A stretch of DNA of 64,000 bases from Kocuria tytonis (GTDB lineage: Bacteria > Actinomycetota > Actinomycetes > Actinomycetales > Micrococcaceae), in the NCBI RefSeq assembly GCF_003226895.2, contig NZ_PNJG02000002.1, forward strand, positions 682,001 to 746,000, written 5' to 3'. The notes beneath the pieces were generated by a model, which saw nothing but the letters and a program-made list of their open reading frames with translations, did no database searches and was not told the DNA's origin. Of this stretch, positions 55,488-63,980 are shown piece by piece; position 1 is the stretch's first letter, and every line of letters begins with the position of its first letter. Made by a program: the position numbers and the translations under genes.

Positions 55488-57134
55488 TCAGCTCTTGGTC
55501 TTCTCGACCTTGTAGTACTCGGGAACGCCGTCCCATCCGGTGCCCACTCCCGAGACGTTCTCGGACCAGGCGGTGTTGGCCTGGTTGTACCAGAGCGGGA
55601 TCGAGGGCAGGTCCTCCAGGAGCATGGAATCGGCCTCCTGGAACTTCTTCACCCCGTCCTCGGTGCTCTTGGCCTCGAGACCAGCATCCAGGGTGTCCTC
55701 GAACTTGGGGTTGTCGTAGCGGGAGTCGTTGGAGGACGCGCCCTTGGTGAAGGTGGGGCCCATGAAGTTGTACATGGACGGGTAGTCGGCCTGCCAGCCC
55801 GAGCGGGTGGCTCCGGTCAGCTTCCCGGCCTTGGCGTCCGTGCGCAGCTCCTTGAAGGTGGAGTAGGACTTGCCCTCGACCTCGATGCCCAGGTTGTTCT
55901 TGATCTGGTTGGCCACGGCATCCACCCACTTCTTGTGTCCGCCGGCGTCGGCGTTGAAGGCGATGGTCAGCTTCTGGGACTTGTTGTAGGGCTGGATCTT
56001 CTCGGCCTTGGCCCAGAGCTCCTTGGCCTTGTCCTTGTCGAACTTCGTGTTCTCGGAGTTCGGCAGGTCCTTCTCGTAGCCCTCGATGGTGGGTGCCGTG
56101 AAGTCGGTGGCGGGGGAGCGCGTCTCGTTGAAGATCACCTTGGTGATCTCCTGACGGTCGATGGCCATGGACAGAGCCTGGCGACGCAGCTTGCCCGCCT
56201 CGCCCTTCCAGTTGTCCTGGTACTCGGGCACGGCCAGGGTCTGGATGCCGGCGTAGGGCTTGTCCGAATAGCGGTCGCCGAGATCCGACTTGTAGTTGCC
56301 CAGCGCGCCGGTGGGCACCTGCTGCAGGACGTCCAGGTTGTTGGAGATCAGATCCTGGTAGGCCGTGTCCGGGTTCTGGTAGAGCTTGAAGTTGATGCCG
56401 CCGTTCTTGGCGGCCTCCGGACCCTTGTAGTCCTCGTTCTTCACCAGGTCGATGGCGGAGTTGTGCTGCCAGGCACCTTCTTTGGCCATCTTGTACGGGC
56501 CGTAGCCCACCGGGTTCTCGCCGAACGCCTTCATGTCCTTGAACGCGGAGGAGGGCATCGGGGCGAACGCGGTGTAGCCCAGGCGCTGCTCGAAGTCCGA
56601 CTGCGGGGAGACCAGCTTGACGGTGAAGGTGTGGTCGTCCACGGCCTTCAGCCCGGACATCTTGTCCTCGGTGCTGCCCTCGGCGGAGACCTTCTCGTAG
56701 CCCTCGATGGGCTCGAAGAAGCTCGCGTTGCCCTGCGCGTTCTTCGCCGCGGCCCCGTAGTTCCAGGAGTCCACGAAGCTCTGGGCGGTGATCTTCTCGC
56801 CGTTGGTGAACTTCATGTCCGGCTTGATCTTGATGGTCCAGGTCTGCTTGTCCTTGGACTCGATGGAGTCGGCGAGATCGTTCTGGGTCTTGCCCTCGGA
56901 GTCGTAGGTCACCAGACCGTTGAAGATCTGCTGGACCACCACGCCGCCGCCGGTCTCGTTGGTGTTGGTGGGCACCAGCGGGTTCTGGGGCTCGACGGTG
57001 TCCGCGGTGATGACTGCGCTGCCGTCGGCAGCCTCGTCGGAACCGCCACCGCCACCGCCGCCGCCGCAGGCGGTCAGGGAGAGGGTCGCCAGGGCGGCGA
57101 CGCCGAGAGTCTTGGAAATGCGGTTGTATCGCAT
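55488..57134 (-). CDS. peptide ABC transporter solute-binding lipoprotein (DppA/OppA type)
   Basis: Family 5 binding protein, 548 residues. The signal peptide MRYNRISKTLGVAALATLSLTAC ends in the lipobox LTAC (Cys ~23) followed by eight consecutive glycines and an acidic spacer, a typical lipoprotein tether. Family 5 sequence: QIFNGLVTYDSEGK, WTIKIKPDMKFTNGEKITA, GYGPYKM and RQALSMAIDRQEIT. The C-terminal lobe (YPSMYNFMGPTFTKG, WYNQANTAW) resembles oligopeptide-binding proteins. First gene of the operon; GAGGCGAGATG gives its ribosome site. Confidence 0.92.
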   Translation of the reverse strand: MRYNRISKTLGVAALATLSLTACGGGGGGGGSDEAADGSAVITADTVEPQNPLVPTNTNETGGGVVVQQIFNGLVTYDSEGKTQNDLADSIESKDKQTWTIKIKPDMKFTNGEKITAQSFVDSWNYGAAAKNAQGNASFFEPIEGYEKVSAEGSTEDKMSGLKAVDDHTFTVKLVSPQSDFEQRLGYTAFAPMPSSAFKDMKAFGENPVGYGPYKMAKEGAWQHNSAIDLVKNEDYKGPEAAKNGGINFKLYQNPDTAYQDLISNNLDVLQQVPTGALGNYKSDLGDRYSDKPYAGIQTLAVPEYQDNWKGEAGKLRRQALSMAIDRQEITKVIFNETRSPATDFTAPTIEGYEKDLPNSENTKFDKDKAKELWAKAEKIQPYNKSQKLTIAFNADAGGHKKWVDAVANQIKNNLGIEVEGKSYSTFKELRTDAKAGKLTGATRSGWQADYPSMYNFMGPTFTKGASSNDSRYDNPKFEDTLDAGLEAKSTEDGVKKFQEADSMLLEDLPSIPLWYNQANTAWSENVSGVGTGWDGVPEYYKVEKTKS

Positions 57135-57242
57135 CTCGCCTCCTCAAAAGCAACAAGGAACGAGGGCTTATGAGGCCTGCGTCCGGGAATTCGAATGGAT
57201 GTGACGACGTCCGGTAGTCGATTGCCGGGTTTGTGGCCCAGC

Positions 57243-57256
57243 ACACCCGCGGGTGT
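57243..57256. promoter_or_regulatory. palindrome upstream of the peptide transporter operon
   Basis: ACACCCGCGGGTGT is a perfect 14-base palindrome 109 bases upstream of the binding-protein start. It could be an operator for the peptide transporter. The 57135-57556 gap otherwise holds the tetR promoter below and no gene. Confidence 0.35.
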
Positions 57257-57488
57257 ATCCCACGTCACTACCGCGGGGCGTTTCGCCGGGCCGTGTCTCG
57301 TCCCGGAGGGGAAACTGCCGCGACCCGCCCGTCGGGGACCCGGGCCCGCGGTGCCGACCGCGGCTCGCCGAACCGCCCTGTGCGGGTGGGCGCGGCGTGG
57401 TCGCGGCAGCCCGTGCCGCGGTCCCGACGCCGCGAGAGGACATCCGGTCGCAGCACCGTGGAGAGCACCCGGGTTCCCGGGCACGCCC

Positions 57489-57517
57489 GTGCGACTCCGT
57501 CTCAATGCGGCTACCCT
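57489..57517 (+). promoter_or_regulatory. autoregulated tetR promoter
   Basis: GTGCGA (57489-57494), 17 bases, TACCCT (57512-57517). The spacer holds GACTCCGTCTCA (57493-57504), identical to the core of the operator at 58401-58412 before the beta-oxidation operon. A further CGTCTCAAC half-site follows at about 57518-57526. Confidence 0.5.
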
Positions 57518-57556
57518 CGTCTCAACAGCCCACCGACGTCCACGAGGAGGCCTCCT

Positions 57557-58321
57557 ATGGAGCAGGACCGCGGATGCGGGGAGGACGTGGTCACCCGGTC
57601 CATCCGCATGCTCGCCGACCACGGCTACCTGGAGACCACTGTGGAGCAGCTGGCACAGGCGGCGGGCATCAGCAGGGCCACGTTCTTCCGCAAGTACGGC
57701 AGCAAGGAGGACATGGTCTTCGCGGACCACGCCGACACGCTGGAGCGCCTCGAGCTGCTGCTGCGCAGGCCCGGGATCCCCGCCGCGAGTGGTCTGGCGG
57801 AGGGCGCCCGGCTGGTGTTCCGTCACAACCTGGACCACCCCGCACGCGCAGCGGCCAGACACGATCTGCTGCAGGGCGTGGAATCCCTGCGGGACCGCGA
57901 GATCGCCATGTCCTCGCGGTACGAGCGGGTCTTCCAGGCATTCCTGCAGCGGGCGCTGCCGGCGTCGGCGGACCGGCGGATGACTGCGGTGGCGCTCGCG
58001 GCCGCCACCGTCGCGGTGCACAACGCGTTCCTGCGCACGTGGCTGCGCGATCCCAGCCCCGCCGGCGGCGAGCAGCTCGTGGGCGCCCTCGGCGGGCGCA
58101 TCGCGTGGTTGTGCGGGGCGTTCGAGGTCCCACCCGGGGAGGGTGGGGCGGCGTCGGACATCTCCTTCGTCCGGGAGCGGACCGCCATGCGGTTCGACGA
58201 CGCCGCCGCGCCGCACTCCGTGGGCAGTGCCCCGATCGTCGTGGTCGTTCCCCAGGGCGCGGATCCGGCCTCGGTGGCGGAACGCACGGCGCGGTCCGTC
58301 TACGAGGCGCTGCGCTCCTGA
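57557..58321 (+). CDS. TetR family regulator of the adjacent fatty-acid operon
   Basis: A 254-residue TetR protein, ATG 57557 with GAGGAGG about six bases upstream. HTH: MLADHGYLETTVEQLAQAA followed by GISRATFFRKYGSKEDMVFA. The ligand domain is longer than usual and ends in ~60 extra residues (SVGSAPIVVVVPQGADPASV). Shared operator sequences before this gene and before the fadB-type gene 156 bases downstream argue that it represses the beta-oxidation operon, with acyl-CoA as a natural inducer candidate. Confidence 0.87.
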   Translation: MEQDRGCGEDVVTRSIRMLADHGYLETTVEQLAQAAGISRATFFRKYGSKEDMVFADHADTLERLELLLRRPGIPAASGLAEGARLVFRHNLDHPARAAARHDLLQGVESLRDREIAMSSRYERVFQAFLQRALPASADRRMTAVALAAATVAVHNAFLRTWLRDPSPAGGEQLVGALGGRIAWLCGAFEVPPGEGGAASDISFVRERTAMRFDDAAAPHSVGSAPIVVVVPQGADPASVAERTARSVYEALRS

Positions 58322-58391
58322 CCACCCCGGGGGCACGGACGACACGGCGACCCGCCGCCGTCGGCAGCGGTGCGGCATGACACGCAATGCC

Positions 58392-58414
58392 TTGACCTGA
58401 GACTCCGTCTCAGG
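58392..58414 (+). promoter_or_regulatory. promoter and TetR operator of the beta-oxidation operon
   Basis: CCTGAGAC-TCC-GTCTCAGG (58396-58414) is a perfect eight-base inverted repeat. It starts inside a strong -35 (TTGACC, 58392-58397), so a bound repressor would cover the promoter. The GTG start is 63 bases downstream of the operator. Confidence 0.7.
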
Positions 58415-58476
58415 GCACACTGAGGCCCAGACACTGTGGTCCAGACCACCCCGTGCCCAGACTCAGGAGCGAAAGC

Positions 58477-60576
58477 GTGAGCGAACAGTCCTTCCCGTCC
58501 ACCGTGACCATCACCGTGACCCGCCCGGTGCTGCCCGGGCGCAGCACGCCCATCGCACTGGTGTCACTGGACTCCACCGCGCCCAACGGCCTCGTGATCT
58601 GGGGCTCGGAGGCCATGCGCCAGCTGCAGCGCGAGCTCTCCGCCATCGACACCTCCCAGGTGGAGGCCGTGGTCGTCACCGGCAACGCCAAGTCCTTCGG
58701 CGCGGGCGCCAACCTCAAGGAGATCCGCGCGGCCCAGCTGAACGGCACCTCGGACGAGTACGTGGGCTCGGGCCACGAGGCCTTCGGCGTTCTGGCGCAG
58801 ATGGACGTCCCCACGTTCTCGCTCATCACGGGCGTCGCCCTGGGCGGGGGCCTGGAACTCGCGCTGCACACCGACTACCGGCTCGCCGTCTCCGGCAAGG
58901 CTCCCATGGGCCTGCCGGAGTGCCACCTCGGTTTCTTCCCCGGGTGGGGTGGTGTCTACCTGCTGCCGCACCTCGTGGGCGCGGAAGCCGCCCTGGGCAT
59001 GATCGTCACCGACTCCATGCGCGGGAAGAACCTCAACCCCGCCAAGGCCGCGGAGATCGGACTCGTGGACGCCGTTCTGGATGGCGCCCCCGGCACCGAG
59101 GAGTGGGAGAAGGCCTGGCAGGGCTGGGTCGTCGAGGCCCTCGAGGGCCGGCACGAGCCCCGGCGGAGCACCGATGACGAGCAGACGTGGCAGGCCGCCG
59201 TGGACAAGGCCGCGGCGAAGGCGCACAGCGCCTGGCACGGTGCCGCGCCGGGTCCGGTGGCCGCCATCGAGCTCGTGGGCCGTGCCCGCACCGAGTCACG
59301 GGAGGCCAATGCCGCCGCCGCCGTTGCCGCTTTCACGGAGATCGTGCAGTCCGAGGCGGCACGCGCGTCCCTGTACGCGTTCGAGCTCGTGAGCGCTCGC
59401 AGCAAGCAGGCCGCGAACGTGCCGGACGCCCCCGTCCGGGAGATCAAGAAGGCCGCCGTGATCGGCGCCGGTCTCATGGCGGGGCAGCTCGCCTCCCTGA
59501 TCGCCCAGGGTGCCCGCATCCCGGTGGTCATGACGGACCTGGACGACGAGCGTCTGGCCACCGGCGTGCAGCGCACCCGCGACCGGTTCACCGCACAGGC
59601 CAAGAAGGGTCGGATGACCGAGGAGCAGGCCGAGCAGCTCGGTTCCCTCATCACCGGCGCCGAGAGCCCCGAGGACCTCGCGGACGCGGACTTCGTGATC
59701 GAGGCCGTGTTCGAGGAGCTCGAGGTCAAGCGGCAGGTCTTCGCCCAGTGGGAGCCCGTGGTCAGCGAGGACGCAATCCTCGCCACGAACACCTCCTCGC
59801 TGTCCATCACCGCCATGGGCCGGGATCTCAAGCACCCCGAGCGGCTCGTGGGCTTCCACGTGTTCAACCCGGTGGAGGTCACCCCGCTGCTGGAGATCGT
59901 GGCGGGCGAGAAGACCGACGACTCCACCCTGGCCACCGCCTTCGACCTCGCCGCCAAGCTGCGCCGCATCGCCGTGCGCGTGGAGGACGCCCCGAGCTTC
60001 GTGGTCAACCGTGTGCTCACCCGCATGTTCGACGTCATCGGGCGCGCCATGGACGCCGGGGGAGATCCGGAGACCGTGGACCACGCCCTGGATCCCATGG
60101 GCCTGCCCATGACCCCCCTGCAGCTGCTCGACTTCGTGGGCCCGGCAGTGCTCGTGCACATCACGCACACCATGAACGACGCCTACCCAGACCGCTTCAC
60201 GCTCTCGCCGTGGCTCGATGCCGTTGCGGACGCCGGTCTCAAGAGCACCCTCCCCGCGCGCGGCGAGACCTCCGAGACCTATCTCTCCGAAGGGGCGAAC
60301 GAGGCCCTCGAGCGCACCCGTCAGGAGAGCGGCGTCACCGCCCGGTCCGGCGACGGCGCGGAGGGTGAGCTGCTCACCCGCGTGCAGGACGCGCTCGCGG
60401 ACGAGATCGGTCACATGCTGGACGAGGGCGTCGTGGCCACGGCCCGGGACATCGACCTCTGCATGATCCTGGGCGCCAACTACCCGTTCCACCTGGGCGG
60501 CATCACCCCGTACCTGGATCGCACCGGCGCGGCCGAGCGTGTCCGGGGCTCCCGGTTCGACGCCGCCGAACAGTAA
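58477..60576 (+). CDS. fadB: fatty-acid oxidation multifunctional enzyme (enoyl-CoA hydratase / 3-hydroxyacyl-CoA dehydrogenase)
   Basis: A 699-residue FadB/FadJ-like protein, GTG 58477 with CAGGAGC six bases upstream. The hydratase part (~1-300) has SFGAGANLKEI (oxyanion hole), GVALGGGLELAL and LPECHLGFFPGWGG, retaining both catalytic glutamates. The dehydrogenase part (~325-690) has the NAD-binding VIGAGLMAGQLASLIA, TNTSSLSITAMGRD and the catalytic histidine in GFHVFNPVEVTPLLEIV, then the C-terminal helical domains. It catalyses hydration of 2-enoyl-CoA and oxidation of L-3-hydroxyacyl-CoA. The thiolase is not in this window. Confidence 0.92.
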   Translation: MSEQSFPSTVTITVTRPVLPGRSTPIALVSLDSTAPNGLVIWGSEAMRQLQRELSAIDTSQVEAVVVTGNAKSFGAGANLKEIRAAQLNGTSDEYVGSGHEAFGVLAQMDVPTFSLITGVALGGGLELALHTDYRLAVSGKAPMGLPECHLGFFPGWGGVYLLPHLVGAEAALGMIVTDSMRGKNLNPAKAAEIGLVDAVLDGAPGTEEWEKAWQGWVVEALEGRHEPRRSTDDEQTWQAAVDKAAAKAHSAWHGAAPGPVAAIELVGRARTESREANAAAAVAAFTEIVQSEAARASLYAFELVSARSKQAANVPDAPVREIKKAAVIGAGLMAGQLASLIAQGARIPVVMTDLDDERLATGVQRTRDRFTAQAKKGRMTEEQAEQLGSLITGAESPEDLADADFVIEAVFEELEVKRQVFAQWEPVVSEDAILATNTSSLSITAMGRDLKHPERLVGFHVFNPVEVTPLLEIVAGEKTDDSTLATAFDLAAKLRRIAVRVEDAPSFVVNRVLTRMFDVIGRAMDAGGDPETVDHALDPMGLPMTPLQLLDFVGPAVLVHITHTMNDAYPDRFTLSPWLDAVADAGLKSTLPARGETSETYLSEGANEALERTRQESGVTARSGDGAEGELLTRVQDALADEIGHMLDEGVVATARDIDLCMILGANYPFHLGGITPYLDRTGAAERVRGSRFDAAEQ

Positions 60577-60602
60577 TTCCCCTCCCGAAGTAAGGATTCG
60601 TC

Positions 60603-61862
60603 ATGACCAAGGACAGCACGGAGACCACCGGCATCACGATCGAGCATCCCGAGGACTTCCCCACGGGCACCCTTGAGCCCCACTACTCGTTGAACGAGCC
60701 CCTGGCCACGGACGAGGCCGGGATTTTCGACCACGTCTCGGACGAGGACCGCGCCCACCAGCTGCGCGCCCGCAAGTTCGTGCAGGAGGACGTCCTGCCC
60801 GTCATCGCCGAGTACTGGGACAGGGGGGAGTACAACCTCGATCTCGTCCGACGCATGGGCGAGCTGGACCTGCTGCGCGACGGCGTGGAGGTCCCCGGCA
60901 TGCCTCCCATGTCCAAGATGGCCGCGGGTCTGGTGGCCATGGAGCTCTCCCGCGGGGACGGCTCCATCTCCACCGTGTCCGGTGTCCAGGGCGGGCTGGC
61001 CATGCGCTCGATCGCCCTGTGCGGCAGCGAGGAGCAGAAGCAGCGCTGGCTGCCGGACATGGCCACGGGCAAGCTGCTCGGGGCCTTCGCGCTGACCGAG
61101 CCGGCCCACGGTTCGGACTCGATCGGGCTCGAGAGCAGGGCCACGCCGGTGGAGGGCGGCTACATCCTCAACGGCGCCAAGAAGTGGATCGGCAACGGCT
61201 CCATGGGCGGGATCACCGTGGTGTGGGCCCGCAGCGACGAGGACGGCGCCGTCCACGGCTTCGTGGTCCCTCAGGAGTCCGAGGGCTACACGGGCACCAC
61301 GATGAAGGCCAAGCTGGCCCTGCGGGCCATCCACCAGGCCGAGATCACGCTCGAGAACGTCTTCGTGCCCACCGAGAACGTCCTGCCCCACGCCAAGAAC
61401 TTCCGGGACACCTCGGCCGTGCTGTTCGCCACCCGCATCGGGGTGGCATGGGCCGCGGTGGGACACGCCCAGGCGTGCTACGAGACCGCCGTGCACTACG
61501 CCATGCAGCGGCACCAGTTCGGGCGTCCGATCGCGGCATCGCAGATCATCCAGGAACGGCTCACCCGCATGCTGAGCGAGCTGACCCAGATCCAGACCCT
61601 CGTGATGGCCATGGCGCGCAAGGAGGAGGCCGGGACGCTCAGCGGTCCGCAGGCATCCCTGGCCAAGTACACCGCCACCCGCACCGCCCGCCAGGTGGCC
61701 ATGAACGCCCGTGACCTGCTGGGCGGCAACGGAATCCTCATGGAGAACCGCGTGGCGCGGCACTTCGCGGACGTCGAGGCCATCCACACGTACGAGGGCA
61801 CCGAGACGGTCCAGGCCCTCATCATCGGCAAGTTCATCACGGGGATCTCCGCATACAAGTGA
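60603..61862 (+). CDS. acyl-CoA dehydrogenase (glutaryl-CoA dehydrogenase-like)
   Basis: A 419-residue flavoenzyme 26 bases after fadB, with GAAGTAAGGA as its ribosome site. FAD-binding segments are GAFALTEPAHGSDS and WIGNGSMGGITVVWAR; the C-terminal motif LLGGNGILMENRVARHF is followed by IHTYEGTETVQALIIGK, with the catalytic Glu in YEGTE. The overall pattern resembles glutaryl-CoA dehydrogenase, but the operon context suggests ordinary acyl-CoA dehydrogenation. Acyl specificity is open. Confidence 0.9.
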   Translation: MTKDSTETTGITIEHPEDFPTGTLEPHYSLNEPLATDEAGIFDHVSDEDRAHQLRARKFVQEDVLPVIAEYWDRGEYNLDLVRRMGELDLLRDGVEVPGMPPMSKMAAGLVAMELSRGDGSISTVSGVQGGLAMRSIALCGSEEQKQRWLPDMATGKLLGAFALTEPAHGSDSIGLESRATPVEGGYILNGAKKWIGNGSMGGITVVWARSDEDGAVHGFVVPQESEGYTGTTMKAKLALRAIHQAEITLENVFVPTENVLPHAKNFRDTSAVLFATRIGVAWAAVGHAQACYETAVHYAMQRHQFGRPIAASQIIQERLTRMLSELTQIQTLVMAMARKEEAGTLSGPQASLAKYTATRTARQVAMNARDLLGGNGILMENRVARHFADVEAIHTYEGTETVQALIIGKFITGISAYK

Positions 61863-61906
61863 GCCCTGCGGGGCCCACCCCGGCCCGCCACAGTCCCAGG
61901 AGCACC

Positions 61907-63802
61907 ATGTTCGCCAACACCGAGCCGCTGACCCCGTTGCGCTTCCTGGAGCGCAGCGCGGAAGTCTTCCCGAATCGTCGCGCGGTGGTCCACGGCTCGC
62001 GCGAGTGGACCTACGAGCAGTTCGAGCGGGACGTCCGGCGCTTCGCCACGGCACTGCTCCCGCTGGTGGGTCATGCCGCCATGCGCGGCGGTGATGGCGG
62101 CGCGGGTGAGGGGGGTTCCGGCGCCGGGGTGGCGCACGCACACCTCGGGGCCGGGGCTTCGGGCCTGGTCTCCGCCCCCGCGCAGGACCACGACGCCGCA
62201 GCGCACCAGAACGCCGAACGCCCCCGGGTCGCTGCGTCCGAGGCCAGCCCCGTGCCACGGGCCGGAGGTGGCACCACCCCGGGTGGGCAGAGCCGCGCGG
62301 CCACGAACGGCTCGGCGTCCTCGGACGAGCAGTTCCAGGGGGTGGAGCTGCTGGAACGGACGTGGCCCACGGTCGCGGTCGTCGCCCCCAATGTTCCCGC
62401 CGCGCTCATGGCGCACTACGCGGTGCCCGCGGCGGGCGCAGTGCTCGTCCCGCTCAACCCACGGCTCAGCGCCCGGGAACTGACCTACATCCTCGAGCAC
62501 TGCGAAGCCCGGGTGGTCCTGGCGGACGTCTCCGTGCTGGACACCGTGGTGGAGGCCATCGGCGATCGGTCGGGTGTCACTCTCATCCAGATCCCCGACG
62601 AGCAGGCGGGGCTCCCGGCCGTGCGGGAGGGCATCGGTGAGGGGGTGCCCACGTTCCAGCAGTTCCTGGACGTGCCTGTCCCGGAACCGGACGGAGCGGG
62701 GAAGCCCGGCAGCGGCGTCGTCCGCTACGAGGTGGCGGACGAGAACGCACCCATCACCTTGAACTACACCTCCGGGACCACGGGCCGCCCCAAGGGGGTG
62801 CTCTACGCGCACCGCGGTGCGTACCTCAACAGCCTGGGCGAGGTGTTCCACAACGGATTCACCGGGGACACCCGATACCTGTGGACCCTGCCCATGTTCC
62901 ACTGCAACGGGTGGTGCACCACGTGGGCGGTGACCGCGGCCGGCGGCACCCACGTGTGCCTGCGAGCGGTGCGCCCGGACGAGATCTGGGAAGCGTTCGA
63001 CCGCGAGGGCATCACCCACCTGTGCGGAGCCCCGGCCGTGTGCTCCGTGATCGTGGACGCGGAGCAGGCACATCCCCTGGAGAACCCCGTGCGCATCACC
63101 ACGGCCGGAGCGCCACCCGCGCCCAGCATCATCGAGCGGCTGGAGGCCTCGGGTTTCGAGGTGGTCCACGTGTACGGGCTCACCGAGGTGTTCGGCCCCC
63201 TCACCATCTGCGAACCACAGGAGGAATGGTCCGCGCTGCCCGCGGCCGAGCGGGCGCAGCAGATGTCCCGGCAGGGCGTGGCGATGATCCAGGCAGAAAC
63301 CGCCCGCATCGTGGACACCGAGATGGTGGACGTTCCCGCGGACGGCGAGACGCTCGGGGAGGTGGTGCTGCGGGGGAACAACGTGATGATCGGGTACTAC
63401 AAGGACGTCCCCGCCACGCGCAAGGCCTTCGACGGCGGGTGGTTCCACACCGGTGACCTCGGGGTCATGCACCCCAACGGCTACATCCAGCTGCGGGACC
63501 GCGCGAAGGACATCATCATCTCCGGAGGGGAGAACATCTCCTCCATCGAGGTGGAGCAGGCGCTGTACTCGCACGCGGACGTCATCGACGTCGCCGTGGT
63601 GGGGGTGCCCGACGAGAAGTGGGGGGAGCGCCCGGTCGCCCACGTGGTGCGTGCCGGCGGCTCCGAGGTCACCGAGGACGAGCTGCGCGAGCACGTGCGG
63701 AGCCAGCTGAGCGGCTTCAAGGTGCCGGACACCATCGTCTTCAGTGACGAGCTGCCCAGAACGGCCACGGGCAAGGTGCGGAAGAACCTGCTGCGCGGCT
63801 GA
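61907..63802 (+). CDS. fatty-acyl-CoA synthetase (AMP-dependent ligase) with an N-terminal insertion
   Basis: Activates a carboxylic acid to its CoA ester for the operon. 631 residues, ATG 61907 with CCAGGAG six bases upstream. ANL motifs: NYTSGTTGRPKGVLYAHRGA (P-loop), LPMFHCNGWC, VYGLTEVFGP (A5), WFHTGDLGVMHPNGYIQLRDRAKD (hinge region) and the C-terminal catalytic Lys in RTATGKVRKNLL. About residues 55-148 are a Gly/Ala/His/Pro-rich, low-complexity insertion between RRFATALLPL and the strand TVAVVAPNVPAAL, absent from typical medium/long-chain ligases. The frame is intact, so it is probably a surface loop. The medium/long-chain group is favoured by overall similarity. Confidence 0.9.
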   Translation: MFANTEPLTPLRFLERSAEVFPNRRAVVHGSREWTYEQFERDVRRFATALLPLVGHAAMRGGDGGAGEGGSGAGVAHAHLGAGASGLVSAPAQDHDAAAHQNAERPRVAASEASPVPRAGGGTTPGGQSRAATNGSASSDEQFQGVELLERTWPTVAVVAPNVPAALMAHYAVPAAGAVLVPLNPRLSARELTYILEHCEARVVLADVSVLDTVVEAIGDRSGVTLIQIPDEQAGLPAVREGIGEGVPTFQQFLDVPVPEPDGAGKPGSGVVRYEVADENAPITLNYTSGTTGRPKGVLYAHRGAYLNSLGEVFHNGFTGDTRYLWTLPMFHCNGWCTTWAVTAAGGTHVCLRAVRPDEIWEAFDREGITHLCGAPAVCSVIVDAEQAHPLENPVRITTAGAPPAPSIIERLEASGFEVVHVYGLTEVFGPLTICEPQEEWSALPAAERAQQMSRQGVAMIQAETARIVDTEMVDVPADGETLGEVVLRGNNVMIGYYKDVPATRKAFDGGWFHTGDLGVMHPNGYIQLRDRAKDIIISGGENISSIEVEQALYSHADVIDVAVVGVPDEKWGERPVAHVVRAGGSEVTEDELREHVRSQLSGFKVPDTIVFSDELPRTATGKVRKNLLRG

Positions 63803-63820
63803 CCGGGGCGGACAACCGTT

Positions 63821-63849
63821 TTGCGCGGGTCCGTGACCGTGTGTAAAGT
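63821..63849 (+). promoter_or_regulatory. upstream promoter P1 at the rnpB region
   Basis: TTGCGC (63821-63826), exactly 17 bases, TAAAGT (63844-63849), predicting a start near 63856. The transcribed sequence quickly forms GGCCTGCC-GAGA-GGCGGGCC (63871-63890), an eight-pair stem with a GNRA loop, then a bulged GAAG-CTC/GAG-CTTC hairpin (63892-63909). No open frame is apparent, so this is either a long 5' extension of rnpB or a separate small RNA. Confidence 0.6.
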
Positions 63850-63947
63850 ATTCCGAGTCGCCGCAAGGACGGCCTGCCGAGAGGCGGGCCCGAAGGCTCG
63901 ACGAGCTTCCTTCCCGAACCAGTGGGCGACAGCGTGTGAACGCCAGG

Positions 63948-63976
63948 TTGCGAACCGGTGGGGGAGCGGATAAGCT
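63948..63976 (+). promoter_or_regulatory. downstream promoter P2 at the rnpB region
   Basis: TTGCGA (63948-63953), exactly 17 bases, TAAGCT (63971-63976), predicting a start at about 63981-63983, which coincides with GAGTTGCCAGG. The same 34-base block, with 27 identities, forms the asparagine permease promoter at 47050-47083. Confidence 0.65.
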
Positions 63977-63980
63977 CATC

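Noticed and set aside
63857-63947. tRNA or tmRNA in the structured segment before rnpB
   Set aside because: No cloverleaf with a proper T-loop (GTTCRA) and acceptor stem can be drawn, and there is no tag-peptide frame.
61496-63979. An 827-codon frame antisense to the ligase and acyl-CoA dehydrogenase
   Set aside because: Shadow frame; the sense strand encodes textbook ANL ligase and dehydrogenase motifs.
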